Source of the DNA: Pardosa pseudoannulata
Lineage: Eukaryota; Arthropoda; Arachnida; Araneae; Lycosidae
Direction of reading: 5' to 3'
DNA length: 64,000 nucleotides
Assembly: GCA_032207245.1 (NCBI GenBank)
Contig: CM063502.1
Span: 112,737,199 to 112,801,198 of the forward strand
Below are positions 33,501 to 48,500 of the stretch, in pieces; the stretch's first letter is position 1, and each line of letters opens with the position of its first letter. Below the pieces are notes generated by a model. That model did no database searches, had not been told where the DNA came from, and saw only the letters and a list, made by a program, of their open reading frames with translations. The translations under genes and the position numbers were made by a program.

Positions 33501-36500
33501 GATATAGAGGCAAATTTAATAGATGTAAAAGTTCCGGAACACTACACAGAAGCAGTTACTTCCTCAGAGGCAGAAAATTGGCTGAAAGCTATGGATGATG
33601 AAATCAAAGTAAAAACAGATAGAGGTGTATAGGAACTATAGACCCACCTAAAGATGAAAAGATCATAGGCTGTAAATGGGTATATAATGTAAAAAGAAAC
33701 GAAAAGGATGAGATAGTTAGATACAAAGCAAGATTAGTTGCTCAGGGATTTTCTCAGACAAGAGGTGTAAATTATGATGAAACTTTCAGTCCAGTTGTGA
33801 ATTTTTTCAATTATAAGGTTATTTTTCTGTATTTTTGTATGCATGTATAAGTGGCATAATTTACAGCTGGATATAAATAACGCTTACTTGTATGCTGATC
33901 TGGACAAAACCATATATATGAAGCAACCTCTGGGATATGAAAGTGATTGTTTCAAGGTATGCAAGCTTAATAAAGCACTGTATGGTCTTCACCAAAGTGG
34001 GAGACAGTGGTTTATAGAGTTAGAAGATAGTTTGTTTCAAACTGGTTTTATAAAATTAGATTGGTGTAATTGTGTTTATGTGTATGAAAATGATTTGATT
34101 TTGTTATGTTACGTAGATGATATAATTTTATTAGAATGGGAACAAATGCATATTAATTTTATACAGAATAAGTTAAACGAAAAATTTAATTTGAAAGTTC
34201 TAGGAAGAACTAAAAAGTTGTTGGGTATAGAATTTGAATATAACGTACACAAAATAGTAATTCATCAAAAATCATATATTGAGAAGCTCTGTAAACAGTA
34301 TGATGATTACCAATATCCATTATCCTCCGTGCCAATACCAAAAGGACTTGTTTTATCTAAATTAGATGCACCCCAGAACAAATTAGAATTCGATGAAATG
34401 ACCAACATACCATATAGAAGCTTAATTGGAAGTTTAATGTTCATTGCTGGCAGAACCAGACCAGATATTCAGTATGCGGTAAATGTTTATTTACAGTTCC
34501 AAACAAATCCGGGATTAAAGCATTGGCATGGATTGCTGAAGTTATTAGGTTATCTTAAACTTACGAAAAACTATAAATTAGATATTTCAGATTTAGAAGA
34601 TCTAAACTTACATATGTTTACTGATGCCGATTTTGCCTCAAACAGAGACGATAGAGTATCGATGGGTGGTTATATTTTGTTTTTGGATAACGTCCCTATA
34701 TTGTGGAAATCGTTCAAACAGAAATGTGTAAGTTTGTCAACCATGGAATCTGAATTTGTTTCTATGGCAGATGCGGCAAAAGAACTTTTATGATAAAGAA
34801 TGTTCTAGAAAATAAAGAATTATGCTTGGATGAAATACATAGTACTCTACACTGCGATAACCAAGCAGCGATATACTTTTCCAGATCTTCAGTCGAGAAT
34901 GCTACAACTAAACATATTGATGTTAAATTACACTTTATAAGAAATTTAATTAATGACAAAATTTTTGAGGTTAAGTTTGTTAGAAGTAATAAAAACCCAG
35001 CTGATATATTCACTAAGCCACAAGTTAAAGGTGATATATTGAATTTTTGTAAAGAAATCTTTTTGGACGTTAAACTTTAAGATACTTTGAGTTAATGAAA
35101 ATTGTTAAGGGGTATACTTTTTTTAAACAAATTTAAGATCTCGTGTTATTTTTAAAAACTTAGGAGTATAAATTTATTCATTATAAGACTGATCTATTGA
35201 ATTGTTTTCTAGTTATGTAATTTTGCAATGTTTGTTGCAGTTGCCAATACTTTGTCCAATGTAAGATATTTGAAAGTTGTTTTTCATTGTAGATGTGAGG
35301 ATGCTTGGATTCGTGCATTCCAGTTTAATAGACCAGTTTTTCCTGCCTGGTTTTGCTCAATGGAATTTTCAATGAGCACGTGATACTTGGTGAACCGTTC
35401 AGGCAAATGTGAAATGTAAGGTGCTGGAGTGTTCATAGAACGTGCCATTGTTGGGAGCGTCACTCGATATGTCATAGAAGCAGTTTTTTTTTTGGTTCTG
35501 TTTTAGTTTGGACTTGAAACTTTGACCTTACGTGGAGCTGCATGGATCCAATCGTCTGATTAAAGATTTTGTTGATATAAAATTGTGAAATTGTTTGAAT
35601 TGTGAACAGTGTTTTAAGTTATATATTTATAAGAATTTGATTATCTAAGAATTTAAAGTTTTAGATAGTTAATATTAATGTTTAGCTAGTGAAGATTTAT
35701 ATTATTTAAGATAGTTTAAGCTCTTTTTTGATAATGGATTTAAAGATATGTAGGATTTTAAGAAAAGGGGGCTGCTTGTTGGCATTTTCAGAATTTTGAG
35801 CATACAATAACCCATTTAGCTACCAACTTATTTTTCTTAAAATCGCTTATTTTCAGCTAGTTTATTTTTTAATTTCCTTCCGATCCCGAGAAACACCCCC
35901 TTCCTACTATTGACGTAATAGTCACAGCCAATCGGAGAATTTAGCGGCTGTAGCATACTTGGCTCCAGAGTGAGCGTTATGCAAATTAATAAGTGTATAT
36001 ATATATATATATATAGCCTCGAGAGATGCGTTAGTATATGTATGTGTTATGTTTATCAGGTTGTTTCCCCCCCTCCTTTAGTAAGAGTTAATTTCTGGTT
36101 AGCTTAGTTTAGGACGTGTTAGGTTTGGTTTGGTTTGGAGCACTACAGTCTACTGTTTTGCACATGAGGGCTAATGAGACCGGGACCTACAGTTTAAAGC
36201 CGATTCCGAACGGCTATAAACATCCATGCAGTAGCAGGATTCGAACCCGCAAACTCCGGTTCCGAAGAGCAGCGCTCTACCATTCGGCCATCATTCGGCT
36301 TAGGACGTGTTAGAATAGTAATTTAAGTGTTTACGAAATGTTCTTTTGTTATGACAATAAAATTGTTATTGTTTACCGATTTATCGTGTCTTTCTGCATT
36401 AATCCAAAAGTATAGGCCAGTAAGCTTATCAACTACACCCCCTGGTCGGCCCGTAGCAACTCTCTCACTACACAATTAAGGCGCCGTAAAAAATAATAGT

Positions 36501-39500
36501 CTAAAAACTTCATATTGTAACTGTATACAGAACATGGGGTGGTTTACATTTACCAGTAAAGTTGGGTGATGGGAGGGTCAATCACAAATTAAGTGATTTT
36601 TGATCACCCTGTATAGCAAAAAGCTTAATGAGTTGTAACTTCTGCAATATTTTTAACAAATTATTCATAACGTTTAAATGATATTTTGAAACAGAGCTTA
36701 TTAAACAATACAAATGTTTCTATTAAATATCTAAAATATTTATTCACGCTTATTCTCATAGTTTAATAGTCTGAGAAACTTACAGAAATGTTATATAATT
36801 GTATGTCCAGCATTATGAAGCAAATTAATTTTTTAAAAGTTGATTTGAAAACAAGATGTAAACATTTAAAGGAAATGCTTTATACCTGCATATGAAAAAA
36901 ATATCAATCTTTTATTACTTTCTTAGCTACCACTGAAGGGCAACTTATAAAAAAAAGTCCCAGTACATGATAAAAAAAATTAAAATATTATAGCAATCCA
37001 TAATTTTTTATCATTCTCTAAAAAATCTGGATTAGGAGGGATTCTGCATAAATTGCTAGACTAAAATTCTTGAAAACTCCTCCTCAGGAAGTTATTTGAG
37101 AATTTTACATACTCCATTACTTCTTATACACAGTATTAAAAACTAGCTTTTAATATTTGTTTTAAGATCAATTTGTTCAAATTTAGAATTAGGGAATTTG
37201 ACAACTAATCTGCATAAAACTCCTTAACCAGATACTTTCAAACTGAAATATGGTTCATTATGGTATTAATATCCACCAGAACTTTAAATCAGTTGTCCTA
37301 TAATAGTATAAAAAATATTGATATCTTTCATGCATGCACAATAAGAGCATTTCCTTTAAATGCTTTTATCTTACTTTAAAATTTATTTCTTTTATATTTA
37401 ATTTGTTCCATGTATCTTACAAATATACATGTTTTTTGTAAATTTTATAAAGTTGTTGATAAAAATTCTGAAACTTCAAGTATTGAGCCTTGTCCATAAA
37501 CTTACTTTTGCAGCAAGTATATTGACTATAATTGTGACAAAAAGCTACTATAAAACTTCTATTTACAGTACTGTGTAAACATGTAATACCAAATAAATCT
37601 GTTATTATGAAGTTTCTTTCATTATAAATGGTATCTTATAATATCTAAAATGACAACCGATCACTAATGAGGATAGGCTGTAATATAGGAACTTGCTTAA
37701 ACTTAGTTTTACTCTGTGCTGTCCATAATGAATTAGACATGATATTCATGAATATATATTTAGAGGTAAATGATTTTAGGATTAATAGATTAAAGAGCAA
37801 GATGGTAATTTTTCAGATAAATGCTACAAATTTTTACATATACTAACCTGGGAACAACTTGCAATTACACCGAGTCCAAAGTCAGCAGATGGTGCCCAAA
37901 CTACATCCCTAATCCAATTAGAATGAGCCTCTAATCTGTCTTCCTCACACCAAGTGTCTTCTTTCTCTCTAACATAGAAAACAATTCAATACTTTCAGTT
38001 TCCAGAAGAATAAAAAAATTACATTGAATCTTTAAAAATGTAATTTTTCTCCCACACACTAAGCACTATAAATATATATGCACATATGGGTTCAACAGTC
38101 ACCAGCGAGTTAAAAATATACTAATGCAAACAAAATATTCCAAAATAGTTGTCTTACACATATTTCCAGATCTTTACAAGGTTATCACAGCCACCAGTCA
38201 CAAAGCGCTTGAAAACTGATGAGTCACAACATCCAGGTTCATTGACAGATTCATATGCTATTTGAGCACTTAAAGGAGCCCAACTTACAGCATTGCAGCC
38301 AATCTAAACATATGATAAAACAGTACAGGCAAGTTACACATTCAAGACATTAAAAATGTATAACTAAACCAGAAGTTCAATTGATTCTGTGCTCAAAATT
38401 AACTTATAATGTCTTAATCTGGTATGACTGCAGTGGATTAGTTCAAATCAATAACAAAGCATTTTAATTATTTGTAAATTAAATCTATATGTACATAATT
38501 TTTATATGATCACATCTGTTAATGCATTAACAAATGATTTAACAGTTTTATACAGTATTTATGAAAACTTTATAATTTTTAAGATATGTTGATAAATTTA
38601 AAAAGATTTTGTAGAATTGTCAGTTTAATACAAAACTTCATAATTTGAAACATTCTAAACTTATTTTCAATAACTTTAAACATATCAACTGCTCACATAT
38701 TTTTTTTATTCACAGTTGAATATACCAACAGAATTTATCAAAATTTTATGTTTAGAAATAATATTTTAAATAATTGATTTTGTCTAAATACTTTAAAGGT
38801 TATTTGATGTAATCTAAAATGCTTTTATAAGATAAAAGTGCATGTTAAAAATTTAATCATGCTTTTAATGAATACAACTATTTAGATTTTTAAAATATTC
38901 AAAATAATTCAATGATAGAGCACATTGATAAAGCATTTAGAAATAAATTTATGCTAGTATGATTTAAAGTATCTGTTAAAAGTCAATTCAAAATAATTTT
39001 AACATTTGTAGTTGAAAGTTTGCAAACAGCTGCCCAATTTAATTTACAACTGTTAAGCCATTGGGAATAGGACATTTGAATTAATATACTTTTTTTTTTT
39101 TTAAGTAAGACATGATTTGAATAAGACTTGATTATTAATATGAATCCCATTATTACATTCATCAAGCAAAGTAAATATATTAAGTATCCATATTTAAAAA
39201 TCACTAAAATAAAAATCCATGTAGCTAAATTATTTCTAAAAGATGCTAATATTGTACATAAATGTAAAGAATGTTAATAAGAAATTTTATAGACCAACTT
39301 GACAAGATTAACAATCAAAATATACAAAACATGTTAAACATCAAGTTTTTAAGGGATGAACCTACTATAGATATTTTAAAGATATTTAAACCTCTATAAG
39401 TATGAATGACAAATTTAAGATTTTCTTACACTTATGTATAATTAGAACAGTCTTAAATAGCAAGACAAATTTTGCATAAATAGTACAGAATATTTTCAAA

Positions 39501-42500
39501 GATACAGATTACTACTTTTGTTTTACTAAGTATAATTTAAGCACTTATGGTAGGATATATCTTATTGTTCAAAGAAAAACTGCAATTTAAATATAAACTT
39601 TATTCCAGTACACTTGTGCCAAATTCTTACAGTATGTGCATTATGTAATCTTTTAGTTGTCCAGTGGTTATCACCCTCATTAATTAAAACTGATACAGAT
39701 CCGTCTGAACTTCCACAAGCTAGAATTAGGCCATATTCATTAGGAGCCCAAGATATTGAATTCACTGAAAAGAAAATTTATAAAAGATTTTATATACATA
39801 CATGCTAAAATAACATACATTAGTTCAATGATGGACAACTTTTTAGGGAGTGGGTCAAAAATATACATCTTTTAAATACAAGAAACATAAAAGAATATTT
39901 TAATAACTTCATGTTTATTTATTAGGCTATGAGCAATTTTTTGGATAACCAAAAGTCTCTAAACCAATTCCTATAAGTAAATCCTATTATTTTTTATACG
40001 AAAGGAAAATTTGTATTTCTAATGAAAAGTTTTCCTAATACAAAAAATGGGACTATCCTTAAAGGAATTTTTTTAGTATTTAAATTGAAAATTTCTTTAC
40101 TATAATTTTAATATCTGTGGCAGGCTAGATATAAGAAGATCATGTCTGGTCCAGTTTGTCTATCACCAACTTTGATAATAAAATATTAACTTATTTTTTT
40201 AAATTAAATCAAATTTCACAACAACTGATACATCATTGTCATAACTAATATAAAAGTTAATGGAAAAGAAAACTGTTTAAATTGTTCATATTTTAAAAGA
40301 AGAAATTTTAAATATTGTGCCAAAATATTTAAGCTAAAAAATAAACAAGGTAACTTGTTAAAATTATAAAACAAAACACTTTCATTTTTAACAGGAAAAT
40401 ACTGAAAAAGTGTTTGCTCTTACAGTTATATGCCAGTTGAATTTCAAAAATACTTGTTATTTCTGCTTAATTACGTTTATGGGCTCCATTTTCCTTTTGT
40501 ATGAGTGTTTAGCTCATATGTATTCATAGCTTTCCCAGTTTGTTACACATATAACAAATTATGCCTAACATATGCTAAAAAATATAAAATAAGGAATGTT
40601 AAGTTATTGCACATAAATTAATTTTATCATGATAAAAGATTTTCATATATTATGAAAAATAATGCTTTTGAAAGAAATAGCAATACGCTTATATTAAAAC
40701 ATTGTGATTCCATAACATAACTTTTTTTAAAATTTACATGTGGCAATGGAGTATGAAATGAAACGAACAGCTGAAATGAGTATAATTCTTTTTAATGGCC
40801 ATATTCTCCAAACAGAGGATAAAACACAAATCATGACCACCAGTCAAGAACTAACCATTGATCATCTGTAAATGGTACTTTACAAGGAAGGATCTATTGA
40901 TTCTAGAATTAACACTCCACTGTTTGTAAGTGCACCTATGATTGGCTGACAAAGTCATAAATTGACAAAGGCTATATACAAGCAATGTTTGCATTTTGGT
41001 TCATTCAATGGAAATTTTACACTGGTATTTTGGTAATTTTACCCTGCTAAGCAAAAATTTTACCATCCTAGAAAGAGAAAATTTATGTTATAGACAAATA
41101 TATCAATATCCTTACAATCACCCATTTTCCTGATTATAAGCTGTTAAATTGGAAATCCTATTAGTGCATTGTTACCAGCTAACAAAAATTTATTTTAAAT
41201 TTATTTTAATTCTAGTGTTAAAAAAAAAATCAAGCTTCTTCTAGTATAACATAATTGTTAGGGCACATAAATGATGATTTACATCTATAAAAAGAAATCA
41301 TGAACTGATATTAGCAAATTTTTTAAAAATAAATAGGAAAATCTTTACAGAGGTAAAGATTAAAATGAGCTCATTTTAAAACTAGGATAGCATAAGTGAA
41401 CTCATATCAGACAATAAAATTTAGGCATACTATCATATCCGTGCAAAAACTTGTGTAGAAACCAAACTCTGCATTCATATAGTTAGTATTTTATATTACA
41501 ATTAATTATTTTTTTAAATAGCACTTGTTTGAATTTAGTCAACCTCTATAAATAGTTAATTAAATCACATAACTAAACATGCATTAACATACATCGGAAT
41601 TCAAATTGAGTAACCATCAATTTTCAGCCATATTTATTGCCTGGTGAGACAATCTGCACATGCCTGAGAAATAAATTCTAGAAAACTGGTCAATAGAGAG
41701 AGTCAAAATCAACAAGTTAAAAGATAAAGTAATATTCAGATTATGACGTTATTCAATATCTGTTTTGCACTTAACACTTGATTAACACTTGATCCTGGTT
41801 AATTCAATCTTGCAATATGGCCATAAAATTAAATTTCCAAATAGAAGATAAATACTAGAAATCTAAGAACTTAAAATTTACCTATAACCATGTTATATTA
41901 AAGTAAATCTTTTTACATCTTTATTGCTACGTATGCGAACGTTTGCTAATCTGGAATAATGAAAGAAATATTTTAAAATAGTCCAAGTTTAAAAAGCAAA
42001 TTATACTACAACAGTACTGAAACTTTTTTCAATTTGAGAATGCTTACTATCAATAATTTTTTTGTGACTCCTGATAAATATAAAATATTAATTTAATTTT
42101 TGTAAGCAATAAACATATGAAAAGTTATTTTAGTACTTGTTTCAAACATACAAATATTAATAAAAGAAAATTTTCACAAGGTCTTTTTTCTTGCTACATA
42201 ACAAATCTTGGTACAATATTTGATACTGCTAGATGTAGAGTGTATTCAGCCCTGAACAATATTTTAAAATAAATGTTAAACATAATACTAATAAACTTCA
42301 CATACATATGTGGTACTGAATGATAAAAGAATGACAAATGTTTCATTAAATTTGTGTACCTAAATATAAATTCTCTTAATCCAATGGTTTTATTTTACTA
42401 CTCTATTGGAGACATTATGACTCCAAGGTTAAGAAGTTCTGTACCAAAAGAATCATGATTACTATACCACTGTTTCATTTACTATCATTTGCTCTTGAAA

Positions 42501-45500
42501 GAAGATAATGATCAACAACTAATCTACATTGTATTTAAAACTCATTTTCTGAAATTGGGGATAAACGTTATAAATGAAAGACCTGTTAAATAAATTCAAC
42601 TTTAATTATGTTTATTACATGTTCCTTCTTTCATACTTTTTCTGATGTAGTATAATGAAACAAATATTTCAAAGTAGCTTATATAACTTTAAAATTAATA
42701 CCAGAAGAATCATGATCACTATATTCATAACTATTTTTCCATTTTCCATCAGTTTCTCTCCACACAATTACTTTTCTGTCATAAGAACAAGATGCTAGAA
42801 TTGATCCAAAAAGTGGATGTGCCCAAGCTACTTGCCAAACAGGTCCTGTGTGCCTGAAATTTTCGATAAAACATCTAATTTAATGCCCAGGTATCATAAT
42901 AGCCTCACACAGAATTAAATTACTCAACCATATTATATAAAACATTTAAATAAACTAAAATAGTGATAAAAATTTTAAAAATTTTTAAAATCATTGTTTA
43001 CAGCAGTATTTTCAAATAATCAAAGAAATCAATTTTAACTTAAAACTTATTGTGTATAAGAAATTTGAATACTTTTAAACCAAGAGTAATACAATTTTAA
43101 ATTTTAATTTTAAAATTATGTAAATAATAAAGATCTACACTTTTTAAAAATAAATCTAAAAATCTTATTGAAATATGAATAGAAGAAAACTAATCTAATA
43201 AATGAAAGGTCCATAACCATAATGAACAAAGTCCATTTTTCTTTTTAGAAAATAAAATTACATTCCAGGGTTAAGAAAATGTTATTTCACTTGAATACAT
43301 AAGCATATATGTTAAAAACTACTGTAGTTATTAAGCATTTTCTCCAAATAAAGGTATTTAAGAATTAATAGACACTTTGATAAAAATAATTAATAAAGAC
43401 ACATTAAAATCTCTTTAAATTTTCAAAATAAATCTGTTTATTCACTTTGGTTGTGAACCCCTCAAAAATCATTATGAGTATATGACTATACATGTATATT
43501 CCATATCTCCTAAACTAATGTATTGATTATAATGAAATTTGGCACTCTTGCATTTTAAAATATGGCAAAAATTACTGTTCATATTAGAACTTTCAAAATT
43601 CTCTGCTTCTCTTTTTGAACAATGTATGCCTTCTACCACCAAGCAATGTCTGTAATTTACATTTATTTTCACATTTAATCACACTCAATACCATTTAATT
43701 TCAACTTAATAAATCATATCTTAATTAATATTTTTGAAAGAGCTGGCTAAATAACATTGTGTTCTTCATTCTAAGTGATGTCCTAATATATCTAAAAATA
43801 AATTAGCTCCCAAAATATTTTAATTTCAATAATATTATAAATTTATAGTATGCTTTCTTCTACTGGAAGGTGGTATATGTATCATTTACTTACTATCATA
43901 TATAAATCATTTTGTAGATGCTTTTAACTTTATAACTTTATCAAAATCACAGTAAAATGACAAGATTTTTTAAAAAATAAAAATAGAAAAGCATTTGTGT
44001 GTTTGCAAAAATATTGAATAATTCAAGAACAGTATTTTATTCAAATATAACAATGTTGCCAGTCGATGACAGATGGTAATGCATGAGTGTTTTCATATTT
44101 TATCACATGCAAAAAATATGTCAGCTAATTTCTAATTTAACAAAAAATAATTTTTCTCTTTTGTTCATATGCTTTTAATATTTTTTAAACCATAAATAAA
44201 TTGGAGAAAAAAAGTTATTTAAATATATAGTATATATATAAATGAAAATTATGTCAAATCAATAGCTTACATGAAAATTTAGTTGATACAAGTTCTTTAT
44301 AATTTCTGCAAAAATATTTTAAACATATTAGAAATGCTTTTTCTTCTTTGAAACTTAATTAAAACTTAAGTGTACAATGTAGTTTTAGTTTTCTTTAATA
44401 TAAAGCATCATGTGAATTAAAAATGATTATTGATACATGTACACACACACTAGACGCATCATACCTAGCACTCAGTTTGGATAGTTACGGTTCCCAAATA
44501 AGGGTAATATTCATTTCAAAATTAAAGTTAGTTTTGAGATCATATTATACTAACAATAGAAGCAGACAACTCAATATCATAAACAAAATAATAACTATTT
44601 CCTATTCTGTAAAATACTTATTGCTTTGATTATGCAATTAAACACTATGAAAATCAGTTTGACAAATATTGTTTAATGTCAAAACTTTCAGACCATTATC
44701 AAGAACTTGGCTTACTGAACTTGTATTTAAGTGGTAGTTTCATGTAATTAAGAATTAAAACCTTTTGACCCAAAAAGAAAAAAAAAAAGCTTTAGTTATA
44801 GCTTTAGTATAGGACTCCATAGGCAACTTTTAATACTCAGGACTTTTATTAAATTATTTTTAGAAAAAACAAATATGTAAATTGGGCTAAATTCAAAATT
44901 TCTAGTTACATTTATAATTTTTGAATCTATAAAGTTCACATTATCATCCTTATATTATTTTTTTATTTAATTCTTATGCAAATTATATATTAACAATGTT
45001 TGAATATGTGACAAAATCTACTAAAAATTTAAAAAATGAGACAATACCACTTTGAATGCTAATGGAATTTTATACATCCAATTACAGCTAATACAATTTC
45101 AAGTTATTAAAAATGTATCCTACTTTTCTTTGACTTCATTATTTGTTTCATTGTCTAGTACAACCGTTTGAAATAAGTCAACATTCTTTTCTGACATCTT
45201 CAGAAGTTTATATATCATTACAGTATAATTTAGGACTGGGGGATATATTGATATAACATGCTTTATGACAGATTTCTAGATTTTCAGTTCATCAATTTAT
45301 TACAATATGGAACAAATGCCCATTAGCTAAATCAGTTGCCAATCTCTGATGTGAAATAGTATCTCCTATCAACTGACAGTATTAGCACAAGCACAATATG
45401 TGTCTCTGAAAGTCACAAACTGATATACTCCTCAATGATGCAAAGATAGTTCAGAAAAAGTTGAAAGAGCAAAGATGTTATGAATAATAAATACTTATTA

Positions 45501-48500
45501 CAATGATACACAAAAAGAATTTTGTTTTTAAAAATGCGGGAGAGAGATATTGGAGGAAAATGTGGCTAAGAACCTACAAAATTTATTTCGAAACCAAACT
45601 ACTTTTGCATCACTGAATAAGACCAAATAAATCACCTCTTCAAACATGAATACCAAGCAAGCCCTTTATAACTCCAATGTCTGAAGCCAGAAATTTTTAT
45701 CAACTACCTTAAATGATAAGCCTAAATCAGGATGCCGGATGCTGTCCTTTGAAAGCCTATTAATGAATTTTAAATCCCCCCCCTTCCAATTTCTTCATTT
45801 TAATGAAAGATCGGAATTTACAATTCTTATGGCAAAAAGTCTGCTCATATAGGGAGCGGCAGAGTCTCTGATACCAAACGGGGGATAAATTGGGTTTGCA
45901 TTGCACCCTGGAAAAGCGTCCCCACATGTGAGATTATTTAATCTTTCTTTTGACTGTGATTGTCATGGTGATGTTATGCAGATGACAATCTTTTGCATTT
46001 CGACTTGTTTTAGGAGATTAGAATCCCTTTGTATACAGCCGTATTTACTCAAGAAATAAAAGTGATTTCCAATTTTTTCGTGAGTGATCCTTCTTCACAC
46101 TACCTCTTCACTCGAGAATATTAAAGTCGTCACAATATTAAAAGGCATTCTTGGCTCAAAATTCTTAGGTTATGTATTAAAGTCATCATCAAGTATTGTT
46201 ATAGAGATCACCATTATAAAAATCTCCATTTATTATCTTTCCTAAAAGTTTACTTTTTTGTTACAAAATACCAATCATTTCATATTAACATTCAAAACAG
46301 ATTCATTTCAAGAATTATTTTTAATTAAAACAATCATGGATATCTTACATTAAAGTTTCTTTATTAACCCATTAAAGGTCACTACTGAAAATTCTTTAAG
46401 ATTTAAGGGAATTAGGCTATAAATGTTATCTATGAACATTACATATATGAAATGTGTGAAAAATATTAAAATTTATTTGTAGTAAGGTGGTGGGTTTTAA
46501 CTGTAAAACTATTTACCCCCTTGTACAGCTCGAAAATAATACACTCTTAAAATGTAAATAATATTTAAGAAACACTGCATAATTATCATTAAAGTGATGT
46601 AACAGATAAATAGCTAAACTATTTATAAAAAATGTTTTGGGTAGATATAATTATTTGAGGTCATGACGGACAAAATCAAATACCTGATATTTTTCCCAGT
46701 ATAAACAAGTAGCTTTTATAGAGAAAAATAGATTGTGCATAGTGCTACCATTCATTAATAGTTTGAAGTATCAAAAACATCCAAAAAAAATCATTATTAT
46801 ATCTTTAAAAAGAAGAGAAAAAATATATTAATAGGTGGTTTCACTACGAAACCACTGTCCTTTAAAGGGTTAAATAATTTATAGAAATAATGAAGAAATT
46901 TTGTAAAATTATAATAGCATAAATTGATGTGTACACATGCATATAACAGTATGGCCTGTGCACTTTTGAGTTAATGTTAATTTTAGAAATAGCACCAATA
47001 GCTTGGGCTCATAAATTAAAACAAACAAGAAATTGAATAGGAAAAGATTAAATATAAATTGACTTATTTGATGTATATGGAACCTGTTTCTGATGGCAGA
47101 TGGAAATGATGTATAAATTTCAGAAAATTTAATACCCATATTCTATTTGTATTGAAATTTGAAATCGATATTGTGTGTTTGTACTTTAATTATAAATATA
47201 TAATCACTCTACTATTTATTAAAAAAAAAATACCAAATTACTTTATGAAATGTATGGATTGTTCATATTCTTGATAGTATTTTTCTATACTTAAAGACTG
47301 TATTACTTTTGATTCATATATTAAATATACAAATTTATTGCCTAATATAAATGTTAAATAAAAATTATATAGTTTCTGGAGTTAAATTTACATTTTTAAA
47401 GTAATATCAGTAGAGTATTTTTAAAATATATATTTTTTTCAAATTCACTTCCAATTTAATATAAAGATGTCACAGTGTAAACCGCTAAATTCAATAAAAT
47501 AGATATTTCTTTAGAAAATATTTAAATACCTTGGGAATACATAATTTTTTTGAGTTAAGTATTAAATAGTTACTGCAATTTATATCCTTCATAAATTCAT
47601 TATAAAGTAACTAAGCTTTGAGAAAATACTCCTAAATGAGAGATTTTCTTATAAAGTTAACAGTAATGATTTACCAACAGCACTTTTAAACATAATGTTG
47701 AAAAGAAAGAAAAAGTTACACTAAAATGGTCTTCACAAACCCAAGGAGATGATTTTTATTATAATTTGAGATTTAATTTCTCATCTGTTTTCATAGCATT
47801 AATCCAAGTTTTACATATATTAGGTTCTTTGGAATGCTGAAAACTATCTTTTTATTGCAATTAGTTTTTGTATTCTACAGAGTGGCACAATATTTAGATT
47901 ATGACTTTTTAATGTCAAACATAATAAAAAAATTTATTATATGCGATTATTTGAATAGAAACAAATTAAAAAGTCACTTTCTCCCATGTAAACAACACAG
48001 GCTATCGATGTTTTTATGAACTGTGACGTCACAAACTTGGCAGAGGAAAAGTAGCATTTTCAAGAGATGTTAAAGAGTCCAATATAAAACCCATTAGAAA
48101 TCACTAATTAAAGCCCAAAATTAAATAAAAAAGGTACTTCCTGCTTACTTTGTCATCTATTGTTTAAAAATAAAAGTAGAAAATGTGAAAATTCCTCATT
48201 AACTTTTAATGTGTTCAAATAATTTTTGTTAGCAAACAATTTATATCTTAGATAAATATATATTATATTCAATATACAGGGTATCTGCCAAAATAAAATT
48301 TTTCAAATCCATGACTTTTCCTGATTTAGCAGATCATTTTCCATGACTTTAAAAAGCTTTCGTTAAAGTATACATGAATAAAACTTCTGATGTACATACA
48401 AATAAAATATATGCTTTAAGAGAAATTACAGGAATTTTATCATAAAAAAAATTTAAACTTACCTTATAAGTGTTAATAAACTAACATAAAAAAATTGTAT

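Larger units (their letters stand above)
30312..36431 (+). mobile_element. Ty1/copia LTR retrotransposon, decayed
   Basis: Full layout: 5' LTR, tRNA-iMet half-molecule primer site, gag, protease, integrase, reverse transcriptase, RNase H, polypurine tract, 3' LTR. The integrase-before-RT order and the DTGATAHF protease motif mark it as copia-type. At least three frame breaks and a stop at the Gag zinc knuckle make it non-autonomous. The LTRs differ at roughly two dozen positions over about 450 aligned bases (counted by eye), so it is not young. No 5-bp target duplication was seen at the ends. It lies in SEC13 intron 7, opposite to that gene. Confidence 0.93.
28305..37847 (-). other. SEC13 intron 7, repeat-loaded
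   Basis: About 9.5 kb. From low to high coordinate it holds a TA/CA microsatellite, a truncated hAT-like repeat, a foldback SINE, a small GC-rich tandem repeat, and a copia element with its own SINE insertion. About 1.4 kb without recognised features follows. Confidence 0.85.

Noticed and set aside
30307..36436. 5-bp target duplication for the copia element
   Set aside because: The bases flanking the LTRs (GAAAC and ACTAC) do not match, so none is claimed.
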